From Buxus sempervirens (lineage: Eukaryota; Streptophyta; Magnoliopsida; Buxales; Buxaceae), in contig OX387188.1 in the NCBI GenBank assembly GCA_947561395.2, positions 11,992,061 through 12,056,060 of the forward strand: DNA of 64,000 bases. The letters run 5' to 3'. Every line of letters begins with the position of its first letter. The first letter of the stretch is position 1. Both the position numbers and the translations under genes were made by a program. Under the pieces are notes generated by a model that was given only the letters and a program-made list of their open reading frames with translations, was not told the DNA's origin and did not search any database. This document shows, piece by piece, positions 48,355 to 58,721 of this stretch.

Positions 48355-50100
48355 AAGCCAGAATTTAAACCATTCAGACAACCTTCAAGGAGGATGGGTG
48401 ACGACGTGGTATGTAAAGTAAAGGTTGAAATAGAACGGCTTTTATCAGCCGGGTTTATTAGGCCGATACGATATGCCGAGTGGCTTTCGAACGTTGTACC
48501 CGTAATTAAAAAGAATGGTCAAATTAGGGTATGTATTGATTTCCGCAATCTGAATTCTGCAACGCCCAAGGACGAATATCCAATGCCGATCGCAGACCTC
48601 TTAGTTGATAATGCATCACGGCATAAGTTTTTGTCATTTATGGACGGCCACTCCGGATATAATCAAATCTTCATTGCCGAGGAAGATGTAGCAAAAACGG
48701 CGTTTCGATGCCCTGGAGCATTAGGAACTTATTGTTGGGTGGTTATGCCGTTCGGATTAAAGAATGCTGGCGCAACCTATCAAAGGGCAATGAATCTTAT
48801 CTTCCATGACATGATCGGTCAAATACTTGAGGTATATATTGATGATGTTGTGATAAAGTCTCAAACCGAAATGGACCATTTGCAGCATTTAAAACAGGTT
48901 TTTGAACGACTTCGTAAGTACAGCTTGAAGATGAATCCATTAAAGTGTGCTTTTGGTGTATCGGCCGGAAATTTCCTAGGCTTTCTCGTACACCAGAGAG
49001 GAATTGAGGTCGATAAAAATAAAGCAAAGTCGGTCATAGAAGCCAAGCCACCAGCCAATAAGAAACAGCTACAAAGGTTGCTCGGCCAGGTGAATTTCTT
49101 GAGAAGATTCATTTCAAACCTGGCCGGGAAGATCAGGGTCCTATCCCCATTATTGAAAATCAAGAATACTGAAGAGTTTATCTGGAATGAAGACCATCAA
49201 GCCGCTTTTGAAGGCATCAAACAGTATTTGACAACCCCACCGGTTTTGGTGCCACCTTCAAAAGAACGGCCGCTAAAACTTTATATAGCGGCTTCGAGCG
49301 ATTCAGTTGGAGTCTTGTTGGCCCAAGAGAACGATCAAGGATATGAGCAGGCCATTTATTACCTCAGTAGATTCCTGACTCCAGTGGAGGAAAGGTACAC
49401 TAATCTAGAGAAGTTGTGTCTAACACTCTATTATGCAGCTACCAAATTACGACATTATCTCCTGTCGGCCAAAGAAATTTTCGTCATAGCAGCCACTGAC
49501 GTGGTCAAATACATGCTCACTCGGCCTACGGTGAGTGGTAGACTGGGAAAATGGACCCTGACTCTGATGGAATTCGACTTTAAATATGTACCGCAGAAAG
49601 CGGTAAAGGGACAAGCATTGGCCGATTTTTTGGCCGATCATCCATCTAGTGTGCAGGAAAAAGAATTGGATATCCCAGTATTTCATGCCAGTTTTTGTTA
49701 TGCCGAATTCCAACCATGGACACTGGAATTTGATGGCTCAAAAACAGAGTTTGCTTCTGGGATCGGAGTAGTAATAACTTCACCTACTGGTGACAAGCAC
49801 GAACATGCATTTCAGCTTGAAGAATTATCCACAAACAATCAGGCAGAGTTTGAAGCTACAATTATAGGTTTGGAAATTCTATGGGAAATGGGTGCTCGAG
49901 CAGTTAATATTGTTGGAGATTCCCAACTCGTCTTGAAGCAAATGGAGGGCATATATAACTGCAATAGCGAGTCATTAGTACTATTGCTACGAAGGGCGAG
50001 ATTCCTGGCCCAGCAGTTCAATAGAATTGAGTTCGAACATCGGCCAAGGAAGGAAAACTATCAAGCTAATGAACTGGCCCAGTTGGCATCTGGACTCAGG
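48355..50100 (+). other. Reverse transcriptase and dual RNase H regions
   Basis: Reverse transcriptase about 48355-49000 (CIDFRNLN, MPFGLKNAGATYQR, YIDDVV). The first RNase H is about 49260-49640 (IYYLSRFLTPVEERYTNLEK). The second, aRNH-type RNase H is about 49715-50100 (EFDGSKTEFASG, NNQAEFEA, GDSQLV). The order RT-RNH-aRNH marks the Tat lineage. Confidence 0.92.
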
Positions 50101-50369
50101 TTGCGCGATTCAGTTAGAACGGTGACCATCCAATCTCTCCCCAACTCCGAGAAAAGACCATTTCTGGTGGATTCACTAGCATGTTGTAACCAGACAATAA
50201 GACAGGATTGGAGAGGTGAGATCTGGGGATATCTTAAAGATCCTACTATAAAGACTAGCAGATCAACCAAAAGGAAAGCTGCCAACTATTTTATTCTGGG
50301 CGATGAGCTATATAAAAAGAGTATTGAAGACATCCCACTTAGATGTGTCAACCCAACAGAAGCCATGTT

Positions 50370-51490
50370 AATAATGGCCAAGGTACACGAAGGGATTTGT
50401 GGCGCACACCAAGCCGGAGTCAAGATGCGATGGTTATTGCGTCGGCATGGTTATTACTGGCCGTCAATCTTGAAAGATTGTCAGATGTTCGCCGCAGGAT
50501 GTCAGGAATGTCAGAAACATGGACCAGTTCAGAGGGTGCCGGCATTCGAATTGCAAACCATAGTCAAGCCATGGCCTTTCAGAGGGTGGGCAATGGATTT
50601 GATTGGAAAAGTGTATCCTCCTTCGACCGGTCTACACAACTTCATCATAGTAGCCACTGATTACTTCACCAAATGGGTGGAAGCCAAACCTTTGAAAAAA
50701 GTGGAGCAAACGGATGTGATTGAGTTTATCAGGGAACAGATAATTCATAGATACGGTATCCCCGAAACCATCACGACCGATTCAGGTACCGTTTTTGTAG
50801 GACAAGAAGTGACTGAGTTTGCCAAAACATATGGCATCAGAATGATTCAATCTACACCCTATTACGCACAGGCAAATGGACAAGCTGAAGCAACGAATAA
50901 GGTGTTGAAAAATATCCTAAGAAAGATGATTGAGGATAAGCCAAGAAGTTGGCATAAACTCTTATCTGAAGCATTGTGGGCGTATCGAATGTCTTACAAG
51001 ACGTCTATTGGAACTACCCCTTTTGCCTTAACCTTCAGTCATGAGGCAGTTATTCCGGCCGAAATCACGGTCAAATCGTTAAGGGTGGCTATTCAGAATA
51101 ATTTCACTCCCAAGGATTACACGGAAGCAATGTTAGTCGAATTAGAAGACTTGGGAGAGATGAGGAGGCTAGCCCTGGTGGCAGAGAGCCCTCAAGCAAA
51201 GGATTGCAAGATCCTATAATCGCCGAGTGAAACACAAATCATTCGCTCAAGGAGATTTAGTGTGGAAAACCCTGCTGCCAATAGGGAAAAAGGATTCTTT
51301 GTATGGAAAATGGTCCCCCACGTGGGAAGGACCATTACAAGTCAGCAAGGTATTGCCCGGGGGGGCATACCATATACAGTCTTTGGATGGCCAAGAAAAG
51401 AAGATTATCAACGGCCAGTTTTTGAAACGGTACTTTCCCACTCTATGGGAAAGCCGCGAAATCAATAACCAACCTGAGGAAAATCAGGAA
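50370..51490 (+). other. Integrase region of the Tat-lineage element
   Basis: His/Cys zinc-binding part near 50390-50520, then the catalytic core with ATDYFTKWVEA, TTDSGTVF and ANGQAEATNK. A C-terminal tail continues to about 51490 with GGAYHIQSLDGQ. Confidence 0.92.
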
Positions 51491-51499
51491 TAAAATAAA

Positions 51500-52321
51500 A
51501 TATCTACTATTCGGTACCTGCAACGCCAAATAAATGGTATTGTCAAATCGAGGAGCCGATATACAGTGCGGATTAGACTAAAATAGGAAATCTCTTCGAG
51601 ATCCGCTCAGACCCATTGATCTTCTTTCTAACGATCGGTCTATAAATACTAAGGCAATGCTCGCCATTCTTCCAAGAAAGGAAAGAAGAAAAGAGATGGC
51701 GAAAGATCAAGAGCCGACGACGGAGACGATCGAGGAAGAAGAAGTCAACAAAGCCGATGACTTCATGAGAATGGGCGGGATCGGAAAAGGCGACTCTACT
51801 CTCGCTGACCCCATCACGGCTGGTCTTCGACCACCGAGTTCTGGGTAGAGACGAGAGTTCTCTCCTCCGACCAGCATTTACGCCGGTCGGAATAGTCGCC
51901 ATCCCCCCCTCTTTCCTCTTGCCCCTTTGAAGGAATTGCCCCTCGCTAACACCGTCTATGGTTGGAGTGCGGAGCAATTTCAGGGGCATATCGGCCCCGG
52001 TTGTATTATCATACCCCGGCTGATACATCTGGCCTTGATTGTATGAAAGAGCCAGAAGAGCTCGGCTTTGGTTGTATGAAAGATCAATGTTGAAATAAAA
52101 ACATTCTTATTTTGTTTGTTTAGTTCTAATCTTTCTATAACGAGCAGTAGATATGAAATAAAACGAGTATGTTATGCATCCAAAAAGCATGCAAAAAACT
52201 ACCGTCTAATAAAAGCCGAGGAATCGGCTGAATAAAGTTTAAAATGCCAGCCATATGGCATTATCATAAAAAAGTGAATACCGAACAAACGGTATGATTG
52301 TTTAGAAAAGGTTTTATAACC
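51500..52321. other. Spacer between integrase and antisense modules
   Basis: Noncoding or short-frame sequence inside the retroelement. A small open stretch near 51657-51848 with many Glu/Lys residues is not recognised. Confidence 0.5.
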
Positions 52322-53527
52322 TTACCTTTCGAACCAAGTCTTAAATCGGGCATGATCATACTTCGCCCGCTCCAATAATAACTGCATCTCAGCTCGACGC
52401 ACCTCCACCTCCCTTTCATCCCTCATGTGTTCCTCCAAACGGTGCCGGCTCGATTCGATCAGCAGCATCTGAATCTGGATAGATTCTTTAAGATGATGTT
52501 CCTCAGATTGTAGCCGAGATAATTCGTCTGGAGCAGTATCTGATGGGTCACCAGCAATAGAGCCCTGGCCAAGAGAATTTTTATGAAGGGACCACCTCAA
52601 AGTTTCCAACTGGCGATTATGACCATATACAGCACGGATTTCTTGACGGAAATCGGAACATCTCACGTTAACAGAACGGAGAAATTCCATGGCTTCCCTT
52701 AGCTGCGGCACGGCACTGTAAAAACCAAGCATGGACATTAGCCGATCTCCGGTTGAACGATCCCCGCGAGAATTCATCACTACGGCTCTGCATATCAACA
52801 ATCGAACTTCTGACAATTCTTCGTCAGAAAGTTCTTCGGGCCGACGAAGAACAAAGGAGTGGAGTTCGTTCCAACTGTCAAAATCCGAAAGAAATGCCGG
52901 ACGAAGGTCATGAAACTCTGGGGATGAAAGACAACGGTCTACTTCCATGAAGCAAAACCTGACAAATCCGAAGCAAGTACTAGGGAGGGGTCTATAATTT
53001 TCTTCCTTGGCCACAGGAATTTTTGGCTCAGAAGGTAATTCACCGGAAGAAGAACCAGAGGAAGCAGCACCAGGCACAGTGGATGGACCAGCTTCATCAA
53101 CCACGGGACGAGGGAAGAAAGGAGCCGGCCTAGATGCACTAGGCAACGGATCGGTCGAAGGAGTGACAAATCGAGTTGAGGTTGGGGGACTAGCATAATG
53201 AAATGCACGAGGAGGAGTCGGCATGGGAGTTGATCTACCACTACTCCCAGAGTGAACTGGAGGCCCATGCTGAGGACGAAATAAATCGATGTCTTCTTCC
53301 TCGTCCGAAGAATCGTCAGCCAAGACAACACGTTCACCTGGATGCTGAACTCGGAGTCGCAAACTGGAGCGAGTAACGTAAGCACGACCATCCGATACCT
53401 CACCAATCTTCCGTTTTTTCAAAGGCGACTGTTTGGAAGAAGGGTTGCTCCGACTGGCAGAAACCTTGGAAGGTCGCCGCCAGTTAAAGGTGACCGACGT
53501 CTCGGCTTTCTTTTTCTTGCTCTTCAC
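52322..53527 (-). CDS. Antisense ORF: basic/coiled-coil partner of PMD module 1
   Basis: Antisense reading frame of about 400 residues without an ATG at its 5' end, so it is probably a downstream exon of the plant-mobile-domain frame that precedes it (minus strand), with splice-like signals in the short gap. The start is lysine-rich (KSKKKKAE, PLKKRKIGE: a possible nuclear localisation signal), the middle is Ser/Pro-rich and the end is Glu/Arg/Leu-rich (EEHLKESIQIQMLLIESSRH), likely coiled coil. No known enzyme motif. Part of the retroelement; function unknown. Confidence 0.7.
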   Translation of the reverse strand: MKSKKKKAETSVTFNWRRPSKVSASRSNPSSKQSPLKKRKIGEVSDGRAYVTRSSLRLRVQHPGERVVLADDSSDEEEDIDLFRPQHGPPVHSGSSGRSTPMPTPPRAFHYASPPTSTRFVTPSTDPLPSASRPAPFFPRPVVDEAGPSTVPGAASSGSSSGELPSEPKIPVAKEENYRPLPSTCFGFVRFCFMEVDRCLSSPEFHDLRPAFLSDFDSWNELHSFVLRRPEELSDEELSEVRLLICRAVVMNSRGDRSTGDRLMSMLGFYSAVPQLREAMEFLRSVNVRCSDFRQEIRAVYGHNRQLETLRWSLHKNSLGQGSIAGDPSDTAPDELSRLQSEEHHLKESIQIQMLLIESSRHRLEEHMRDEREVEVRRAEMQLLLERAKYDHARFKTWFER

Positions 53528-53543
53528 ATTGGAGGATCGAGGA

Positions 53544-55076
53544 TCATCTAATAAAGAAAAAGAAAGTCAGACGCGACCGAATAAAGAAGATCAGTTTATA
53601 AAAACATAAAAGAAAGTTACCTGGGTAACGGGCCTCATAATACCCACGGAGTTTGCCTATACTCGCTATATCGACCGCATTCGGTCGAAATAGCGCAGTA
53701 TACGACTCTGCATCAAGCCGGACAAAGTCAGAGTAAAGCTGAGACCACCATCGACGAAAGGAAGGTTCAACTGAGGATTCCCGGGGAAGAGGATAATTGC
53801 GGAAGCGAGCAGAAAGATCGCGGAACCGAGAAGTTGCTAATGACAGGTAACTAGGGCTCAAAACAGACCGAGAGCCACCATTGGTAGATGAAAACACCAC
53901 CAGAGGAATGCCTTGACCATAACCAAGTTGCCGACTGACGAAATGCGGCAGATATATTTCCACCCCTTCTCTTCTAGAAGTGGCAGGAGCATCTCGGTTA
54001 TGTAAGCCAAAAGGAAGCTCACGGGCAATAAGAAAACTGGCCGTAGCACGTCGGCGAGCCTCTGGAGAAGAATTGATGGCGGCATAAAGGGGAGACCCAT
54101 GAAATTGATCTAAAGAAAAGTGATGGAATAAAGGAGGATTATTTTCCTGTAGACCTACCAGGAAGAAATCAAGAACAGCCGTGAAAGACAATTGCATGGG
54201 TGTTGCGGTAAGCCAGCGACGGCCAGCATAATAGTAATTAGGAAAAGGGTTATCTACGGCTGTACAGAAAAAGCCGGGGAAGTATTCGTAAAACCAGAAT
54301 TGTAAAAACCAAAGAGGGCCACTGGCAACCCCTAATCGGCCGGAAGACAGACTGTGTAAACCACGGTAGACCTGGCTGAGAAAGAAAGGGGCTAGAGCCA
54401 AACGGCGACCCTGGGCAAGGGCTACCGCAATACCGGCAAACTCCTTTACCATCTGAGCAGATGGGCCACAGCAGAAAAAATGGCAAAGAAAAAACAGCAA
54501 AAAAGAACAATGCTCTTGAAGGGAAGGAGGATTATCGGTATTTGAAACTCGCTCAGCACGAACAAAGGTGCCAAAAGCAGAAGAAGCATGAGCGGTGTTA
54601 AAAACAGAAGATGAGAAAACGGACAGGGTAGAATCTATTTCTTCCCCAAGAACCGAAAGACCTGTGATGCAGCAAACATCCAACAGGGTTGGGGTCATAG
54701 GCCCATGGTAAAAGGAGAAGGTGTTGGAACCCCGACACCAGAAAAATGAGGCCACCCCAAGCAAAATAGGATTGAAGGGAATGTAGAAGGTGGAATAGAA
54801 GATCATCTCCGCCAAGCCTAGCCTAACCCAGGTCTCCATATAATAAGACCGTAAACGCTCAACCCATTTGTTCCACTCAGGGGAACACTTAGGCCAGGAG
54901 CGAGGAAGAGTGATCAGATTACCCCATCTCACAGGATCAGAAGCGCTGATCAAATGGTAGGAAGAGTGCAGGACCTTTGGAGCCTTTTCCGTCTCGTCAT
55001 CGGTGCATGGACCAAGAACAGGACCATCCTCACCATCAAGGAACAGATTCAAGTCGTTAGGGTTGTCGTCCGCCAT
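53544..55076 (-). CDS. Antisense ORF: plant mobile domain protein, module 1
   Basis: Starts MADDNPNDLNLF; the frame is open upstream, but this ATG opens the acidic leader typical here. It contains the plant mobile domain pattern: LPRSWPKCSPEWNKWVERL, the motif GPMTPTLLDVCCITGL, then LAPFFLSQVYRGLH and GPLWFLQFWFYEYFP. Plant mobile domain proteins (MAIN/MAIL family) act in the nucleus in silencing and genome stability, and relatives ride in Gypsy elements as antisense ORFs. It is read against the direction of the retroelement. The second module at 56866-58497 has the same domain with low overall identity, so the duplication is old or the two were acquired separately. Confidence 0.85.
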   Translation of the reverse strand: MADDNPNDLNLFLDGEDGPVLGPCTDDETEKAPKVLHSSYHLISASDPVRWGNLITLPRSWPKCSPEWNKWVERLRSYYMETWVRLGLAEMIFYSTFYIPFNPILLGVASFFWCRGSNTFSFYHGPMTPTLLDVCCITGLSVLGEEIDSTLSVFSSSVFNTAHASSAFGTFVRAERVSNTDNPPSLQEHCSFLLFFLCHFFCCGPSAQMVKEFAGIAVALAQGRRLALAPFFLSQVYRGLHSLSSGRLGVASGPLWFLQFWFYEYFPGFFCTAVDNPFPNYYYAGRRWLTATPMQLSFTAVLDFFLVGLQENNPPLFHHFSLDQFHGSPLYAAINSSPEARRRATASFLIARELPFGLHNRDAPATSRREGVEIYLPHFVSRQLGYGQGIPLVVFSSTNGGSRSVLSPSYLSLATSRFRDLSARFRNYPLPRESSVEPSFRRWWSQLYSDFVRLDAESYTALFRPNAVDIASIGKLRGYYEARYPGNFLLCFYKLIFFIRSRLTFFFFIR

Positions 55077-55416
55077 GATCGATACCAGGAACCAGAGAAG
55101 AAAAGCTCGAAGGAAGAAGAAGACGAAACGAAACAAGGAAACGTCTGCAGGAAGGAGAGCTCGTAATGATTCAAAATATCGAGAAGGGCGTTGATAAGAC
55201 TGCTGTCTTCCCGAAAAAGATGTTGATAGTACGATCGCCTTCCCGAAGAAATCGAAACGGCGGCTCGATATCTTCTCGAAAAAAGCGTTTTTAAGGGTAA
55301 AAATCATACGGATGAATCAAATTGAAAAGATGACTGTGTCGAAAAAGGAGCCGATTCTGACGGCTAGGACAGTTGGCAAAATGGATTCAAAAAAAGAGTT
55401 TAATTCATTAAATGCT

Positions 55417-56511
55417 TTACAAAGAAGTATTTAAAATGGCAGAATATATACGGTCAAAAGACTCTTGGGCAGACCGTCTTTCTTCAACCAAAGTGGACCG
55501 AAGCAGAGAGGAACCTCGAGCCAACTCTATCTCCGATTTCAGCTCATGGGAGATCTCGAGGCACTGACGGGTCTTCTCTTTCAGGATGTCATCAATAGCG
55601 TTATTCGTACGAAGAAGTTCCTCCCGTTGATTTACAAGATCAGACCTCCTAGACTGAAACTCAGCAATCTGACGGTCGACCGCCGAAATATCATCATCAA
55701 TGATGTTTATACGGTGGACCGTTTCAGTAAACTGATGATGACAAATCTCGCGCTCATTCCTCAACTGTTGCAAATGTTGATATCGGCCATTAACAGAATC
55801 GACCGTATTACTCATTTCATGTAATTTGGCCGAAAGATGGTCAAAGACAACTTTATAAGGGTAAAGGAGAGTAAGTTGAGAGAACACCGATTTGACATCA
55901 GGAGATACAGAAGAGAGATCCCGAAGCTGTGCAGCCAACGCCATCACACGGATAAGAGTCTCTTCGGAAATACCAATTATTCCTGGAGAAAGAAGGCGGG
56001 TAATCTCCGATCGGATACTCGTTGGAGATAAGGGCTCAGATGAACCGTCCGATGAGAGAGTAGAACAGACATCGTTCAATATAGTGTCCAATCGGCCATC
56101 ACCAGGGATTGATCCCGCAGCAAAAGAAGGAATAAGCGATGAACTGGAACTCCCCAAGTCGATAAGCTTTTGCTTCGACCGACCAACATCAACTTCCGCT
56201 GCTGTAACAGGAGAATCAGAAGGAATATCGGCCAAGGCAGAAGGGCCGGAAGGCCCAATAGAAATAGTAGGCGTTGTAATACCAACTACCGGTAAGGCAG
56301 CACCCTGCTCATATCCAGGAGGTAAGTCGGGAGACGGACTTCTTTCTGAAGAAACCTCTTGAATGGATAAATGCTCCTGACCTTCAGAAAGTGCTAAAGG
56401 GGCTGCTGCAACAACACTACCAGGAGTATCCAACGCTTCGGTAGAAACAGAGAAATTGGCCGAATCAAAAACAGACATGGGATCAACAACTAGATCCGAA
56501 GAAGATTCCAT
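55417..56511 (-). CDS. Antisense ORF: coiled-coil partner of PMD module 2
   Basis: About 364 residues, beginning MESSSDLVVDPMSVF. The Ser/Pro-rich first half is followed by a long helical part (about residues 220-350) rich in Glu, Arg, Gln and Leu (AVDRQIAEFQSRRSDLVNQ), probably coiled coil. It follows plant mobile domain module 2 on the same strand, with an intervening short acidic frame at 56588-56845. All three are likely exons of one antisense gene. No known enzyme motif. Confidence 0.7.
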   Translation of the reverse strand: MESSSDLVVDPMSVFDSANFSVSTEALDTPGSVVAAAPLALSEGQEHLSIQEVSSERSPSPDLPPGYEQGAALPVVGITTPTISIGPSGPSALADIPSDSPVTAAEVDVGRSKQKLIDLGSSSSSLIPSFAAGSIPGDGRLDTILNDVCSTLSSDGSSEPLSPTSIRSEITRLLSPGIIGISEETLIRVMALAAQLRDLSSVSPDVKSVFSQLTLLYPYKVVFDHLSAKLHEMSNTVDSVNGRYQHLQQLRNEREICHHQFTETVHRINIIDDDISAVDRQIAEFQSRRSDLVNQREELLRTNNAIDDILKEKTRQCLEISHELKSEIELARGSSLLRSTLVEERRSAQESFDRIYSAILNTSL

Positions 56512-56587
56512 GACATTGGAAGAAAAAGCAGTTGGACCCGAGGAACTCGAAGCCTAGAAGAGTGAGGTGTCAGAAAGAAAAATCAAA

Positions 56588-56845
56588 CTAAGAAGATGAG
56601 CAATAAAGATTCAGTACCTTCCGAGGACGCCGTCGTAGTGGGGCATCATCGGGATCCTCATCATCTTCATACGGGACAATCGAGAGAGGACATTCTGATG
56701 ACAACGCATCATCTTCGGCCAATTCCCCGGAAGGAGAAGCATGAGCCTCCAAGGTAAGAAACGGCGTTTCACCGGGCGGCCGTATACCTGAACTAATATC
56801 TTCTTGGACAGGTTCAGGCAAAAGTGCAAGTGGACTAGCCTCCAA
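56588..56845 (-). CDS. Antisense short acidic ORF of PMD module 2
   Basis: About 85 residues, acidic and proline-rich (SIVPYEDDEDPDDAPLRRR), without clear domains. It lies between the plant mobile domain frame and the coiled-coil frame and has splice-like signals on both sides, so it is most likely a middle exon. Confidence 0.5.
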   Translation of the reverse strand: MEASPLALLPEPVQEDISSGIRPPGETPFLTLEAHASPSGELAEDDALSSECPLSIVPYEDDEDPDDAPLRRRPRKVLNLYCSSS

Positions 56846-56865
56846 AGCTAGAGGCGGAACTTTAC

Positions 56866-58497
56866 CTAATGACAGAAAAATTGAGTGAACATCAAGCGGA
56901 TCAGAAGCAAGAAAGATAAGAATATACCTTCTTGGATAGGTGAAGCCGGAGGCTCAAACAGACCCATCCTTTCCAGATAATAATCGGCCGAATAACGGCA
57001 GATATTGTTCCACAACGATTTCCACCAAACACGGAAATCACAGCGACAGTCGTAACGACGAGGAAGAAAGGGAAGTCGAAATTCAACGGCAGCAGCCTTA
57101 TAAGCATCTTCCATGTCGGCAGCTTCGGCTACAGTGACAGACGGCCGATCAACAGGTTTGGCATTAACTGTGAACAAACCATCTACTTCAAATAAGGGAA
57201 TCCTCTGTTCGCATTGAAATTGCCGGCCGACACAATTGGGCAAGTATACTTCATACCCCGGTTTCTTGTTAATTGACTTCACAGCATAATTTAAATTTCG
57301 AGCCTTCAAAAAACTGGCCCAGATAAGATGCTGCTCGTCAGTTATGTCATCCACCATTGAAAGGAAACCGGGAGAATTTGAGGAGACTTCAAAAGGAGGA
57401 GTAGGAAAATAATGAAGATTGAAAAAGAAACGGAAACATTCGGAAAAAGATAGAACAGCTGGTGTGGCAGCCAAACAGGCGTGGCCACCAAAATCAGAAG
57501 GCATGTTAGGAGTGATCGGTACTTGAGCATAAAACTGGGATGGAAAATAGTGATAAGCCCAAAATTGGAGGAACCACAATGGCCCCCCAGGATTCTGAAG
57601 GGAGCCATGAACAAACTCTTGAAGTGAACGGTATAAAACCGACAAAAAGTAAGGAGCAAGGGCAACTTCATACTCACCCAGAATTAACTTGACCAATGAG
57701 TAATACTCTTTGGTAACTGCTTGAGCTTTGGAACAGAATACAAAGTTGCAGAAAAAATAAAGGAGAAAGTAGAAATGTTCCACCTCATCGGCATAAGCTG
57801 GAGGCCTGAATTTGGCACAGTCCTTGATGTAGGACCGATAAGATGAATGAATTGAAGTCGGTGGAGATTCGCTCTCTGACGGTGGAGGTTCATGCTCGGA
57901 CAGCACAATACCTTTTGGCCGAGAAGATCGTGCCTTCTTGAAAGCCCTGTTATTCTTCGTTGAGGGTTGCTTTCTTTTCTTTTCTACTTCTTTCCCTTTG
58001 TCACCCACTTCCATCGGAGGTAAATGCTGGTAATCCTTAAGGTCCGCCATACCGACCCGGATCTCATGACCAGTCGCGAAGAAACCAGTAATAAAGCAGA
58101 CATCCATGACAGTAGGAGTCATCATTCCGCAGGGGAAATTGAAGGTGTTGGTATGAGTATTCCAGAATGAACTCATGGCGCAGAGAAGATCGCGATTGCA
58201 GGGAATAGAGTGACACGAAAAGATAATCATGTCATAAATACCTGTCTTACGCCAAACAACGGCAAAACGATCCTTCATGCGGTCAACCCAAGCTTTCCAT
58301 TCAGGGTAAGCAGTCGGCCAATTTCGAAAGCGAAGAGGTAGATGGAGATTCTCTTCGTCAGTAAAGAGTAAAGGGCCCCTCACTTTATCAGTCGGGGCCT
58401 CCAAAGGAGCATTACTGGCACAAATGAAGGGGCCTACAGATATCGAGTTGCCGAAAACTTCGACTGTAGAAGGATAGTGTATGAGAGTGCCCGCCAT
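56866..58497 (-). CDS. Antisense ORF: plant mobile domain protein, module 2
   Basis: Starts MAGTLIHYPSTVEV. It carries the plant mobile domain: RFRNWPTAYPEWKAWVDRM, GMMTPTVMDVCFITGF, LAPYFLSVLYRSLQEF and GPLWFLQFWAYHYFP, the same landmarks as module 1. A lysine-rich insert (KKRKQPSTKNNRAFKKARSS) looks like a nuclear localisation signal. A splice donor-like GTATATT lies near 56923, shortly before the frame closes. A TATAAAG sequence on the minus strand at 58566-58572, about 70 bases upstream of the ATG, could be an antisense promoter. It lies between the coiled-coil frames and the 3' LTR. Confidence 0.85.
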   Translation of the reverse strand: MAGTLIHYPSTVEVFGNSISVGPFICASNAPLEAPTDKVRGPLLFTDEENLHLPLRFRNWPTAYPEWKAWVDRMKDRFAVVWRKTGIYDMIIFSCHSIPCNRDLLCAMSSFWNTHTNTFNFPCGMMTPTVMDVCFITGFFATGHEIRVGMADLKDYQHLPPMEVGDKGKEVEKKRKQPSTKNNRAFKKARSSRPKGIVLSEHEPPPSESESPPTSIHSSYRSYIKDCAKFRPPAYADEVEHFYFLLYFFCNFVFCSKAQAVTKEYYSLVKLILGEYEVALAPYFLSVLYRSLQEFVHGSLQNPGGPLWFLQFWAYHYFPSQFYAQVPITPNMPSDFGGHACLAATPAVLSFSECFRFFFNLHYFPTPPFEVSSNSPGFLSMVDDITDEQHLIWASFLKARNLNYAVKSINKKPGYEVYLPNCVGRQFQCEQRIPLFEVDGLFTVNAKPVDRPSVTVAEAADMEDAYKAAAVEFRLPFLPRRYDCRCDFRVWWKSLWNNICRYSADYYLERMGLFEPPASPIQEGIFLSFLLLIRLMFTQFFCH

Positions 58498-58565
58498 TGA
58501 AGACAAAGAGGAAGAAAAAACAAACAGCCAAAAAGAAAGAGTAAAGTAAAATCTCGGCTGTGGTA

Positions 58566-58572
58566 CTTTATA
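58566..58572 (-). promoter_or_regulatory. TATA box candidate for antisense module 2
   Basis: TATAAAG read on the minus strand, about 70 bases upstream of the plant mobile domain ATG and inside the retroelement just before its 3' LTR. Spacing suits a plant core promoter with a short leader. Inference only. Confidence 0.45.
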
Positions 58573-58721
58573 GAAGGCGAAATCCGAAAGGTTTCATCAT
58601 TACGATCGTAGGGAAACGGCGCGATCTTTTCACATCAAACGACGGACAAATTTTGAAAAACCCGAAAATACTTACTCATCACACCGGCCGATGACGGCGT
58701 CACAAGTAAGTAGGGGGGAAA

